Assembly (NCBI RefSeq): GCF_029433105.1
Contig: NZ_JARNTW010000005.1
Coordinates: 67,659-131,658, forward strand
Length of the DNA stretch: 64,000 nt
Source of the DNA: Runella sp. MFBS21
GTDB taxonomy: Bacteria > Bacteroidota > Bacteroidia > Cytophagales > Spirosomataceae
Reading direction: 5' to 3'
The stretch's first letter is position 1. Each line of letters opens with the position of its first letter. The notes beneath the pieces were generated by a model. That model ran no database searches, was not told the DNA's origin, and saw nothing but the letters and a program-made list of their open reading frames with translations. The position numbers were made by a program, and so were the translations under genes. Shown one piece after another: positions 35,380-44,626 of the stretch.

Positions 35380-35670
35380 ATGATTATTTGGGTTTTGTAT
35401 GACATCGAAAAAGACCGCAGTCGCACCAAAGTAGCCAAACTTTGCGAGCAAGCGGGTCTGTACCGAGTACAGTATTCGTGTTTTTTAGGAACACTCACGG
35501 CCAACGAAAAAGACACACTACGTCTCAAAATTGAGGAGTTGATAGATGAAGTCAAAGACAAGGTGTATATTTTTCCGATGAGCAAAGACGAACTTCGGTC
35601 AACGGATTTGTTGGGACAAGCCTTTGACAAAGACCTTGTGACAGACCAAGTGAGAGCACTGTTTTTTTGA
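35380..35670 (+). CDS. cas2: Cas2
   Basis: This 96-residue protein has the ferredoxin-like Cas2 fold. It starts MIIWVLYDIEKDRSRTKVAK with the conserved Asp8, and has QAGLYRVQYSCFLGTL and the closing strand VYIFPMSKDEL. Cas2 dimers bridge two Cas1 dimers during spacer integration. It is 42 bp after cas1 and 72 bp before cas4, in one operon. Confidence 0.94.
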   Translation: MIIWVLYDIEKDRSRTKVAKLCEQAGLYRVQYSCFLGTLTANEKDTLRLKIEELIDEVKDKVYIFPMSKDELRSTDLLGQAFDKDLVTDQVRALFF

Positions 35671-35742
35671 GTGAAGAAGGCAAATTGGATTCATTCGATA
35701 TTCGTCACTTTAAAACTTGACCGCAGCGGCGGCTAATTCAAA

Positions 35743-36315
35743 ATGACCTTGACACCGTCTCATATTATTGAGTATCTTTACTGTCCGAGATTTACTTATT
35801 TTGAGTACGTGCTGGCGATTCCGCAATATGAGGAGAAAAACTACAAAGTGATGCGAGGGCGTGAGTTGCACGATTTGAAATTGGAGCAAAACAAGGACTA
35901 TTTGCGACGACGTATTGGTGCAGTAGGAAAATACATTGACCAGTATCTTACCAATGATCTGATACGTGGTAGGGTAGATGAAGTACTGGAATTGGCTGAC
36001 GGAACAATGACTCCATTGGACTACAAATTTGCCGAGTACAAAGATAGGGTCTATGAAACCTACCAAACACAATTGTACTGTTATGCGTGGTTGATTGAAG
36101 AAAACTTTGGGAAGAAAGTTGAGAAAGGGTATTTAGTTTACACCCGCAGTCGAAATAAATTGGTGGAAGTACCTATTTCGGAAGAAAATATTCAAAGCGT
36201 AAAAGAGGCCGCCAAAGCAATAGAACATATTATTGGTAACAATTTTTACCCCAAAGCGACAAAGTACAAAGCTCGTTGTGTGGAATGTACCTACCGAAAC
36301 TTGTGTATTCGATAG
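35743..36315 (+). CDS. cas4: Cas4 exonuclease
   Basis: This 190-residue RecB-family nuclease has an iron-sulfur cluster signature: Cys14 (YCPR) and Cys179, Cys182 and Cys188 near the C-terminus (CVECTYRNLC). Nuclease residues appear in GRELHD, GRVDEVLE and LDYKF. Cas4 trims prespacers and helps select PAM during adaptation. It is the last cas gene before the array, about 200 bp from the first repeat. Confidence 0.93.
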   Translation: MTLTPSHIIEYLYCPRFTYFEYVLAIPQYEEKNYKVMRGRELHDLKLEQNKDYLRRRIGAVGKYIDQYLTNDLIRGRVDEVLELADGTMTPLDYKFAEYKDRVYETYQTQLYCYAWLIEENFGKKVEKGYLVYTRSRNKLVEVPISEENIQSVKEAAKAIEHIIGNNFYPKATKYKARCVECTYRNLCIR

Positions 36316-36516
36316 GGACGGGGAAGTCCGAGCGGGAATTTATTTTTAGAGGCTCAAAAATAAAGAGTAAGTGATTTATAGTAAGTGAGTTATGGATTCG
36401 GAAAAAGTAAAAAAAATGGCAAAAAAAGCGTTCATTGACGTACTATTTTTAAGAAAAGGAGCAAAAGCAAAATGCAGTTATTATATTTGTAATCAGGTCA
36501 TTAGCAAAGCTGACGG
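36316..36516 (+). promoter_or_regulatory. CRISPR leader and candidate array promoter
   Basis: This AT-rich stretch between cas4 and the first repeat contains a perfect TAnnTTTG box (TATATTTG, 36482-36489), about 28 bp upstream of repeat 1. The repeats end in ATTGAAAC on the plus strand, so transcription runs from here into the array and new spacers should enter at 36517. Confidence 0.65.
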
Positions 36517-36996
36517 CTTCCAGAGCAATTTCCAATAAGAGATGGATTGAAACTTCATATGGCAAGATGCACAGCACCAGTACATGGCCACTTCCAGAGC
36601 AATTTCCAATAAGAGATGGATTGAAACGAATATCAACAACTCCACCACCTACGCCGTCTTCATCTTCCAGAGCAATTTCCAATAAGAGATGGATTGAAAC
36701 GAATCGAAGTTATTAAAGATAATGAAAGAAATAAAGCTTCCAGAGCAATTTCCAATAAGAGATGGATTGAAACCAATGTAAGTCTTGACTGGCTGCTTAT
36801 GGGAGAAGAGTCTTCCAGAGCAATTTCCAATAAGATATGGATTGAAACATTAAGTCAATATGATGCCCTCTCAATTGACGTAGTTCTTCCAGAGCAATTT
36901 CCAATAAGAGATGGATTGAAACATGTCTATGTCCCATTCTCCATTGGTTTGCGTAATCTCTTCCAGAGCAATTTCCAATAAGAGATGGATTGAAAC
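36517..36996 (+). CRISPR. Type I-B CRISPR array, 7 repeats and 6 spacers
   Basis: The 37-nt repeat (begins CTTCCAGAGCAATTTCCAAT, ends GATGGATTGAAAC) starts at 36517, 36591, 36664, 36737, 36812, 36886 and 36960. Spacers are 37, 36, 36, 38, 37 and 37 nt. All repeats are identical except repeat 5, which has AAGATATGG for AAGAGATGG. The last repeat is perfect, which is unusual because terminal repeats often degrade. Only one base separates it from a REP minisatellite, so the array may have been truncated there. Spacer 4 (36774-36811) reads in frame as NVSLDWLLMGEE, like the end of an Xre repressor HTH. Confidence 0.98.
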
Positions 36997-36997
36997 A

Positions 36998-37246
36998 GGT
37001 GTAGCAGCGTTGCACTGCAACGCTGCTACGGAATGGCATGGCAACGCTGCTACGGAATGGCATGGCAACGCTGCTACGGAATGGCATGGCAACGCTGTTA
37101 CGGAATGGCATGGCAACGCTGTTACGGAATGGCATGGCAACGCTGCTACGGAATGGCAACGCTGTTACGGAATGGCATGGCAACGCTGTTACGGAATGGC
37201 AACGCTGTTACGGAATGACATCGTTGCACTGCAACGCTGCTACACC
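36998..37246. repeat. REP minisatellite next to the CRISPR array
   Basis: About nine to ten units of GGCATGGCAACGCTGCTACGGAAT or a shorter GGCAACGCTGTTACGGAAT, bounded by inverted ends GGTGTAGCAGCGTTGCA (from 36998) and TGCAACGCTGCTACACC (to 37246). The GTTGCACTGCAACG core matches the clusters near cas3 and inside the RAYT. It starts 1 bp after the last CRISPR repeat and stops 1 bp before the end of the next gene. Confidence 0.92.
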
Positions 37247-37247
37247 T

Positions 37248-38447
37248 TTATATTTTTAATCTTACTTGTAGACGTCCTAGCAAAGTCGCGATGCCGACAA
37301 TCATTAGCGAAAATAAAAAGGATTTTACCAATCCCACACTACCCGTCGTCAAAAAGGAGGGTAAACGAAAAGGTATAAAACTTACTACACTATAGTATAC
37401 ATACGGAAGTACATAGCAGGTAAGAGTACTGGTACCAGCAGTTCGGATAAATTGGAACCAACGACCTTTGTCTTGTAAATCCAACAAAAAAAATAGCGAA
37501 GCATAAAGAATGAATGCAATACCGCTACACAAGAAAACCCAAGTAGGAGTAGCTTGGATTTTGGAAATTATAAAAAAGTTGTGCAGCAAAATGCCAATCA
37601 CGATAAGTCCAATTCCGATGATGGTAAACACCGAAGGTATTTGTATTTTTCGGTTTTTTGCCTGAAACCATTCTAACAATAAAGTGGCCATAATGCCCAT
37701 AAAGGCAAAACTATGGAAAGCTCCATTGGCCAAAATCCAATCTTGAGGGCCACTAGGCCAGAGATTTTTGAGCCAACCTGCATGACCCGCAATGGGTAAA
37801 AAACTGAAGATTACCCATGAAATTACCAATACAATGGGTTTAGGAAAAGCCAATAGATAGATGATAGCGCAGCTAAGGTAAGTCCAGCCAATGAGTCCCA
37901 AAATTCCCCACCATTTGGTTTCAAAACCTACCAGTTTACCGTCAGAATTTCCTTTGAAAATAAATGCTAAATATATCAAAATGCCCAAGCCAAGCACTTG
38001 AAACCCCTTAAATAGGTATTTGGGAGAAGGCTCTTGGCTAGGGTAGAGATTCCATACTAAAAAGAACGCCACTACCATCAAAATTTTGAATAATTCTTGG
38101 CTCATGCCTGTGGCTTCTTCGTTGATGTCGGGGACATTGACCGTAAATAATCCCATGATAATCAATGCCAACGACCTACTGATAATGTGCACAAGAATTT
38201 GAGGGTGCGTATCTCCTTTGGCAAGGCGATTTTGTATCGCAAAAGGAATAGCCATGCCCAAAATAAACAAAAAACAAGGGAAAACTACATCTGATACGCC
38301 CAGGAAATCTACGTCTGCTTCGGCGTGCTGGAGCCAATAGGGAATGCCCGTGAGTGTCCAAAAATCATTGACAAAAATCATGGCAACCATCGTGAGGGCT
38401 CGAAAAGTATCAACAGATTGAATGCGCTTGAGAGGGGGTGTTTGCAC
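37248..38447 (-). CDS. DUF5009 / HGSNAT-like membrane acyltransferase
   Basis: This 399-residue integral membrane protein with about ten helices starts SVDTFRALTMVAMIFVNDFW, then FLGVSDVVFPCFLFILGMAI, matching the DUF5009 family related to heparan-alpha-glucosaminide N-acetyltransferase. These may acetylate amino sugars across the membrane, though the bacterial function is poorly defined. It is 62 bp downstream of a GH20 gene on the same strand, consistent with hexosamine metabolism. The REP minisatellite abuts its stop codon. Confidence 0.82.
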   Translation of the reverse strand: MQTPPLKRIQSVDTFRALTMVAMIFVNDFWTLTGIPYWLQHAEADVDFLGVSDVVFPCFLFILGMAIPFAIQNRLAKGDTHPQILVHIISRSLALIIMGLFTVNVPDINEEATGMSQELFKILMVVAFFLVWNLYPSQEPSPKYLFKGFQVLGLGILIYLAFIFKGNSDGKLVGFETKWWGILGLIGWTYLSCAIIYLLAFPKPIVLVISWVIFSFLPIAGHAGWLKNLWPSGPQDWILANGAFHSFAFMGIMATLLLEWFQAKNRKIQIPSVFTIIGIGLIVIGILLHNFFIISKIQATPTWVFLCSGIAFILYASLFFLLDLQDKGRWFQFIRTAGTSTLTCYVLPYVYYSVVSFIPFRLPSFLTTGSVGLVKSFLFSLMIVGIATLLGRLQVRLKI

Positions 38448-38509
38448 AGAAAGAATGGGTTAGGAGTTAGATAAACCTTGAGTGAATTAAGACAAAAAGT
38501 AAGTCAAAT

Positions 38510-39616
38510 TTAAGGAGTATTTACTTTCTTAATTTCGTCAAACATGGCCCTAAAACATTGAGCAGAGGTATTCTCTCCCGCTTTTTCGTTTACTTTTATA
38601 CCATAAAACTCTTCCAAAAACGATTTGTTTGACGACCATATCGTTTGCATCATCCCGAAGTAACGGGGTTTCATATCTTTGGGGGCAATCTCCTTAAAAC
38701 GTAGCATGTCTTGGGTTTGGGTGACGGCTATTCTGGGCTTGCGCCAAGGACAGGTGATTACATTAAAACCCTTCATAGCAAAATAGACAGCAGTGGGGTC
38801 GGGGCGCTCATAGTGCCAGTCGCAGATTACTACATCTTTCGCAATCAAATCTACCGCACGGTGGGTATTGTTCATACTAGCTTCCCATTCGCCTATACCC
38901 GTGGTTTTGCCGTCGATGAGGCGGTCGCCCCAAATCCAAAGTTTCCGATTTTGCTGAGCCAAATGATTTCGGATAAGATTGACCTCCCCCGCAAAAAGCT
39001 CTGCTTTATCGTGGCCTTTGCAGCGAGGGCATTTGTCGTGACCAATGTAAAATACTTCATCCATTCCTGCATGGAATGCTTTGCTTTCAAACGCGTCACA
39101 AATTTCGTCTACTAGCGCTAGTACTACTTTATGAACTTCAGGATGCAACGGACAGTAGCTTTTGCAGTAAAGCCCATCATCGTTGGGCCAAGCATATTTT
39201 GCGGGCATTTTGACATGAGGTGTTTCGTCAAATTCTGGGTATACCCTCAGTAAACTGTAGGTTTTGGTCGCCCAGCTTTGATGCCCAAAAAGATTGATTT
39301 GAGGAATAAGATGAATGTTGTGTTGTTGGCAAGCTTTTACCAATTTTTTTACGTCTTTTCGAGACAACGCCAAGCTATCCCTTATTTCAGGATGACTCTT
39401 AAATTCATAATTGTAATCAACCCTCAAAATGATGGTATTGACTTGGCGCGGCGCTAGCTCTTCATTAATAAACTTGATAAAATTCTCTATTTCATTGCTT
39501 TCCGGGGCGGCAATACAAAAACCTCGCACGGGCAGTAGGGTATCCAATTTGGTTTGAGCTTGGAGACCTCCAATACTCAACAACAAGACGAAGATAGAAA
39601 AGAGCAGTTTTTTCAT
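38510..39616 (-). CDS. Secreted GH20-like beta-N-acetylhexosaminidase
   Basis: This 368-residue protein has a signal peptide (MKKLLFSIFVLLLSIGGLQAQ) and a TIM barrel. It has HNIHLIPQINLFGHQSW, the GH20 catalytic Asp-Glu pair in FHAGMDEVFYIG, and KLWIWGDRL later. The usual N-terminal GH20b domain is absent. It should hydrolyse N-acetylglucosamine or galactosamine from glycans in the periplasm. The pairing with a DUF5009 acyltransferase gene downstream suggests hexosamine handling. Confidence 0.8.
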   Translation of the reverse strand: MKKLLFSIFVLLLSIGGLQAQTKLDTLLPVRGFCIAAPESNEIENFIKFINEELAPRQVNTIILRVDYNYEFKSHPEIRDSLALSRKDVKKLVKACQQHNIHLIPQINLFGHQSWATKTYSLLRVYPEFDETPHVKMPAKYAWPNDDGLYCKSYCPLHPEVHKVVLALVDEICDAFESKAFHAGMDEVFYIGHDKCPRCKGHDKAELFAGEVNLIRNHLAQQNRKLWIWGDRLIDGKTTGIGEWEASMNNTHRAVDLIAKDVVICDWHYERPDPTAVYFAMKGFNVITCPWRKPRIAVTQTQDMLRFKEIAPKDMKPRYFGMMQTIWSSNKSFLEEFYGIKVNEKAGENTSAQCFRAMFDEIKKVNTP

Positions 39617-39869
39617 AATGGCATTTCACATCGAAAGGTAAGGAAACCAAAGATAGATAATTGCAGATATATTTCCGCATCGACTACCAGATTTTGTCAT
39701 CTTTTAAAATAAGTAAAATTCGTTATTTTTGCGGTTCCAACGAAGGTATCTATGAGTTACGAAATGTGGCTTTTGTTTGTGATTTTGAAAGACCGAGGAA
39801 GCTCGTTATAGACGAATGCGGCCCTGTAACGGGCAGGTATTTTAGTTTATTAATTCAAATTCAATCACA
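39617..39869 (+). promoter_or_regulatory. Intergenic promoter and leader upstream of tryptophanase
   Basis: A TATTTTTG box lies in TTCGTTATTTTTGCGG near 39723-39732, giving a predicted leader of about 130 nt before tnaA. The leader contains a GCCC-N6-GGGC hairpin near 39820. A 70-codon open frame crosses the region but has no start or family support. No known riboswitch class is recognisable. Confidence 0.4.
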
Positions 39870-41240
39870 ATGAAAACCATCATTGAACCCTTCAAAATCA
39901 AATCGGTAGAGCCGATTTACTTCACTAGCCGTGCCCAGCGTCAGCAGATATTAGAGACAGCGGGCTACAATCCTTTCTTAATCAAAGCCGAAGGTGTAAT
40001 TATTGACTTACTTACCGATAGCGGTACGTCGGCCATGAGTGCCAAGCAGTGGGCGGGTATCATGGACGGCGACGAGTCGTATGCGGGTTCCCGTAGCTTT
40101 TTTAGATTTGAGCATACGGTCAAGAAACTTACAGGATTTGATTTTATAATCCCAACTCACCAAGGCAGGGCCGCCGAAAAGATTCTGTTTAGTTTATTGG
40201 GAGGCGCAGGCAAATATTTTGTCAGTAATACATTTTTCGACACTACTCGCGCCAACATTGAATTTACGGGTGCCGAAGCGGTAGATTTTTTGACCTTAGA
40301 AGGCAAAACCCCCGCATTAGTAGCTCCTTTTAAAGGTAATATAGACATCGATGCTTTGGCTTATTTCATTGCAGAAAAAGGAGCGGAGAATATCCCTTTG
40401 TGTATGCTTACCGTGACCAACAACTCGGGAGGAGGGCAGCCAGTATCGATGCAAAATATTAGAGAAACGAGCGAGCTGTGTCGTCGCTATGGTATTCCCT
40501 TTTTTATAGATGCGTGTCGTTTTGCAGAAAATGCTTTTTTTATCAAAACACGAGAAAAAGGCTACGAAAATGCCTCGATTGTTTCGATTGTGCAAGAGCT
40601 TTTTAGTTATGCCGACGGCTGCACGATGAGTGCCAAAAAAGATGCTTTGGTCAATATCGGAGGTTTTTTGGCTCTAAATGATACCCACTTAGCGCAGCAA
40701 GCCAAAAACATGTTGATAGTGACCGAAGGGTTTCCGACCTATGGAGGGTTGGCAGGGCGTGATTTAGAAGCGATTGCCCAAGGACTTGAAGAAGTGCTTG
40801 ACGAAGAGTACTTAAAATACCGTATTAGAAGCATTGAGTACCTAGGCGAAAAAATTCACCATGCAGGAGTGCCTATTATGATGCCTACGGGCGGGCATGC
40901 TGTTTATTTGGATGCAAAGGCTTTTCTGCCCCATATTCCGCCGCACCAATTTCCAGGAGTGGCTTTGTGCAACGAAATTTATCTCGAAGGAGGGGTACGA
41001 GGGGTAGAAATTGGTTCATTGATGTTTGGCAAATATGATGCATCGGGGCGGCATGTGGCACCACCTCTAGAACTTGTCAGATTGGCAATCCCGAGAAGGG
41101 TATATACCCAGAGTCATATTGATTATGTAGCGGAGGTTATTATAGAAACTTACCGCAAAAAACAACACATAAAAGGCTATAAAATAGCATACGAAGCTCC
41201 CCTTTTACGTCACTTTACTGCTTTGCTAGTGCCCCTATAA
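39870..41240 (+). CDS. tnaA: Tryptophanase
   Basis: This 456-residue PLP-dependent beta-eliminating lyase shows IDLLTDSGTSAMSAKQWAG, IPTHQGRAAEKILFSLLGG, IDACRFAENAFFIK, and the PLP lysine in TMSAKKDALVNIGG (Lys257). Tryptophanase is preferred over tyrosine phenol-lyase because the C-terminus reads LRHFTALL with His448 (Phe in TPL), and because VRGVEIGS has Ile where TPL has Arg. It would convert tryptophan to indole, pyruvate and ammonia. It is a single gene with its own promoter region. Confidence 0.9.
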   Translation: MKTIIEPFKIKSVEPIYFTSRAQRQQILETAGYNPFLIKAEGVIIDLLTDSGTSAMSAKQWAGIMDGDESYAGSRSFFRFEHTVKKLTGFDFIIPTHQGRAAEKILFSLLGGAGKYFVSNTFFDTTRANIEFTGAEAVDFLTLEGKTPALVAPFKGNIDIDALAYFIAEKGAENIPLCMLTVTNNSGGGQPVSMQNIRETSELCRRYGIPFFIDACRFAENAFFIKTREKGYENASIVSIVQELFSYADGCTMSAKKDALVNIGGFLALNDTHLAQQAKNMLIVTEGFPTYGGLAGRDLEAIAQGLEEVLDEEYLKYRIRSIEYLGEKIHHAGVPIMMPTGGHAVYLDAKAFLPHIPPHQFPGVALCNEIYLEGGVRGVEIGSLMFGKYDASGRHVAPPLELVRLAIPRRVYTQSHIDYVAEVIIETYRKKQHIKGYKIAYEAPLLRHFTALLVPL

Positions 41241-41534
41241 TCAAATAGGGTAGGTTTAAATTGTATTACTATTGTTGAGGGATTGAAAGTAGGTATGAGG
41301 TCACTTGTGCTTGCGATTAATCCCTTTTGTTTGTAGATATAATCCTTTAAAATAAAGATTGAAGTCGTTTGAAAACCCAAATGAAAGGATACAATTTTGA
41401 TAATTTATATCATTTTTGAAATTATAGTATCATAAATGGTAAAAATTGTACTATTCGATTTGTCCAAAATAATATTTACTTTGCAATAATATATTTTCCG
41501 TTTTTTATTTCTTAATTTAAACTAATTATTACAA

Positions 41535-44500
41535 ATGAAAAGAAAGCTACTCTATTTTAAGTTGCTTGTACTTTCTTTCCTTTCTACGCTGAGCTTTGCT
41601 CAAAATGTGGATGTAAAGGGAAAAGTAACGAGCAGTAACGGAGAGCCAATTTATGGCGTCAACATTGTAGTCAAGGGTACGAATCAGGGGACAGTAACCA
41701 ACGATAAGGGGGACTACAGCATCAATGTAAAGAAAGGCGCTACTCTGACTTTTAGCTATATTGGTTTTGCAGCCAAGGAAGTAGCTGTCGGTAACAGTTC
41801 AGTTATTAACGTGGCTTTAGAAGCCCAAGACAATGTATTGAATGAAGTCGTAGTGACGGCTTTGGGTATCAAAAAGGAAAAGAAAGCATTGGGGTATGCG
41901 GTGTCAGAAATCAAAGGAGAAGATTTGACACAAGCCCGTACCAACAACATGGCCAACTCTTTGCAAGGAAAAGTGGCAGGTCTTAATATTTCGGCCCCTG
42001 CTTCGGGACCAGCGGGGTCTACGCGGATTGTGATTCGGGGAAATGGCTCTATTTCAGGAAACAACCAACCTTTGATTGTGGTGGATGGTATTCCTATCAA
42101 CAACGACAACCTCGGAAACGCGGGTATGTGGGGCGGTGGTGACCGCGGAGATGGTATCTCAAGCCTTAACCCCGACGAAATCGAAAACATAAGTGTATTG
42201 AAAGGAGCTACTGCTGCCGCTCTTTATGGATCACGTGCCTCAAACGGAGCGATTCTCGTGACTACCAAAGGAGGTAAAGCGGGTAAAGGCATCGGAGTAG
42301 AAGTCAACAGCAATTTTGTAGCAGAAGACCTACTTATCAAAAAGTTTGAGAATTATCAGTACGTATACGGTGCAGGGAACAATGGCCTCAAACCTACTAC
42401 TGTGCAGGAAGCATTGACTTCTAATAGCTGGGGAGCAAAGCTTGATGGTTCAAGCGTGATTCAGTTTGACGGTAAGTCGCGTCCTTATTCGGCTGTAAAA
42501 GACAATCAAGAAAACTTCTATCAGTTGGGAAGTACTTTCACAAATTCTGTTGCTTTGACAGGAGCAACTGAAAGTGTTACGTATCGCTTCTCAATGAATG
42601 ACCTCAACAGCAAAAGTGTCATTCCTCACTCGGGACTAAGAAGAAACAACTTTGCTTTGAATGTCAATGGCAACTTAGGAAAAAGACTGTCGTTTGTATC
42701 GAATGTAAAATACATCATCGAAAAAGCCACCAATCGCCCTCGTTTGTCTGACTCTCCAGGAAGTGCTACTTATGCAATCAATGCCATGCCTACCTCTTTG
42801 AGCGTGGCTGCTTTGCAAGAAAGCCAAGTGACACCCCAAAACTATGAACTCACTTGGTCTGACAATATTTACATTCAGAACCCTTACTATGCGGCAGCTG
42901 AATGGAAAAACTCTGATAAGAAGAATCGTATTATCGGTACTTTTGAGCCTCGTTTCAATATCACCGATTGGCTATATATCAAAGGACGCCTTGGATTCGA
43001 TAATTTCAACTATCGTTATCAAGAAATTACCCCTTACGGAACTCCATTTAGCCTTCGTGGTGGCTATGGCGTCAACAACCGTAATTTCACCGAAACCAAC
43101 GCAGATTTGATGTTGGGCTTTGATAAAAAGCTCTCTGAGAAAATCGGTCTCAATGTTCTCTTAGGAGGTAACCAAATGAGACAAACCTACGTCAATTCAA
43201 ACTATAGTAGTGGAGCGCTCAATATCCCCTTCTTTTATGATATCTCCAATAGCGATCCCGCAGGACGTGGTCTAAGCGAACAACTCGTACGCAAACGTAT
43301 CAATTCATTATATGGTTCTGCTGAATTTTCGTACAATGGCTACTTATACGTAACTGCTACAGGTCGTAACGACTGGTTTTCTACACTAGCTTCAGGCAAC
43401 AACAGCATTTTGTACCCTTCAGTAGGAGCTAGTTTTGTATTGTCAGAAGCAGTGAAGTTGCCTTCGGCCATCAACTACCTAAAACTACGCTCTTCTTGGG
43501 CGCAGGCAGGTGGTGATACCGACCCTTACAACCTTTCATTGTATTATAGTCTTTCAGGAGCTCACTTAGGTGCGCCGTTGGCTCAAATTAGCACTAGCCA
43601 AGTACCTAATGCATCGCTTCAACCCCTTACTTCAACTACTTTTGAGGCTGGATTTGATACCCGTTTGTTCAACAATCGGGTAGGTATTGATTTTGCATTT
43701 TACACTCGTAAAACCACCAACGATATCGTAGGTGCTACTATTTCGGCTACTTCGGGTTATGGCAGTGCTTTATTCAACGTAGGGGAAATTGAAAATAAAG
43801 GGATTGAATTGTTGGTTAATTTCAACGTGTTGAAGAAAAAAGATTTTACTTGGGATCTTTCTTACAACATGGGCTACAACAATAGCAAAGTTGTGACGCT
43901 TTATAAAGATTTAGCCACGATTCGGGTGGATGAAAACCGCACCAGAACAGCCTACATCAATCATGTGGTAGGATTGCCTTATAGCCAAGTACAAGGCTTT
44001 GATTTTAAGAGAGATGCCGCTGGAAATATCGTGCATGATGCTCAAGGGTTTCCTCTTCAAGGAAATCTTATTAACTATGGTACTGGGGTAGCGCCACTTA
44101 CACTGGGTCTCAACAACTCCTTCCGCTACAAAGGCGTAGGATTGAGCTTCTTGATTGATGGTAAATTTGGAGGTCATCTATTCTCAGGAACAAATGCGTT
44201 TGCTTATCGTAGAGGTTTGACAGTCGAAACGCTTGAAGGACGTGAAGGTGGCTTAGTGGGTAAAGGTGTTAACGAAAAAGGGGAGCCTAATACCGTAAAA
44301 GTATCTGCCCAAGATTACGCAAGCCGTATTGCCAACAACATCGCTACTCCTTTCGTCTATAGTTCAGATTTCCTCAAGTTGCGCCAAATTATCATTGATT
44401 ACAGCATTCCTTCGAAAGTGTTGGGCCGTTCGCCGTTCAAAAGTGCGTCGGTTTCTATCGTAGGACGTAACCTGCTTATTTTGATGAAACACACTCCTAA

Positions 44501-44606
44501 CCTTGACCCTGAGTCTACTTACAACAACTCAAATGCGCAAGGTCTTGAATTGGCAGGTGTACCCGCTACCAGAACAGTTGGGGTAAACCTTAACTTGAAG
44601 TTTTAA
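41535..44606 (+). CDS. SusC-like TonB-dependent outer-membrane receptor
   Basis: This 1023-residue protein has a signal peptide (ending SFAQ, residue ~23), a CarboxypepD_reg-like domain (VDVKGKVTSSNGEPIYGVNI), and a TonB-dependent plug (NEVVVTALGIKKEKKALGYA, NSLQGKVAGLNIS). A 22-strand barrel fills the rest. With the SusD partner downstream it should import oligosaccharides, here probably manno-oligosaccharides. The 294-bp upstream gap has a TTACTTTG box at 41476-41483 near the start. The gene opens the mannan locus. Confidence 0.93.
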   Translation: MKRKLLYFKLLVLSFLSTLSFAQNVDVKGKVTSSNGEPIYGVNIVVKGTNQGTVTNDKGDYSINVKKGATLTFSYIGFAAKEVAVGNSSVINVALEAQDNVLNEVVVTALGIKKEKKALGYAVSEIKGEDLTQARTNNMANSLQGKVAGLNISAPASGPAGSTRIVIRGNGSISGNNQPLIVVDGIPINNDNLGNAGMWGGGDRGDGISSLNPDEIENISVLKGATAAALYGSRASNGAILVTTKGGKAGKGIGVEVNSNFVAEDLLIKKFENYQYVYGAGNNGLKPTTVQEALTSNSWGAKLDGSSVIQFDGKSRPYSAVKDNQENFYQLGSTFTNSVALTGATESVTYRFSMNDLNSKSVIPHSGLRRNNFALNVNGNLGKRLSFVSNVKYIIEKATNRPRLSDSPGSATYAINAMPTSLSVAALQESQVTPQNYELTWSDNIYIQNPYYAAAEWKNSDKKNRIIGTFEPRFNITDWLYIKGRLGFDNFNYRYQEITPYGTPFSLRGGYGVNNRNFTETNADLMLGFDKKLSEKIGLNVLLGGNQMRQTYVNSNYSSGALNIPFFYDISNSDPAGRGLSEQLVRKRINSLYGSAEFSYNGYLYVTATGRNDWFSTLASGNNSILYPSVGASFVLSEAVKLPSAINYLKLRSSWAQAGGDTDPYNLSLYYSLSGAHLGAPLAQISTSQVPNASLQPLTSTTFEAGFDTRLFNNRVGIDFAFYTRKTTNDIVGATISATSGYGSALFNVGEIENKGIELLVNFNVLKKKDFTWDLSYNMGYNNSKVVTLYKDLATIRVDENRTRTAYINHVVGLPYSQVQGFDFKRDAAGNIVHDAQGFPLQGNLINYGTGVAPLTLGLNNSFRYKGVGLSFLIDGKFGGHLFSGTNAFAYRRGLTVETLEGREGGLVGKGVNEKGEPNTVKVSAQDYASRIANNIATPFVYSSDFLKLRQIIIDYSIPSKVLGRSPFKSASVSIVGRNLLILMKHTPNLDPESTYNNSNAQGLELAGVPATRTVGVNLNLKF

Positions 44607-44626
44607 CATTAAAAGAAATTTTGACC

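Noticed and set aside
36694-37378. Open frames across the CRISPR array and the REP minisatellite on both strands
   Set aside because: They arise because repeat and unit lengths keep frames open. Their products are low-complexity translations of the repeats with no start context.
39661-39873. 70-codon open frame upstream of tryptophanase as a gene or TnaC-like leader
   Set aside because: It begins before the likely promoter, overlaps the tnaA start, and shows no tryptophan-rich leader motif.
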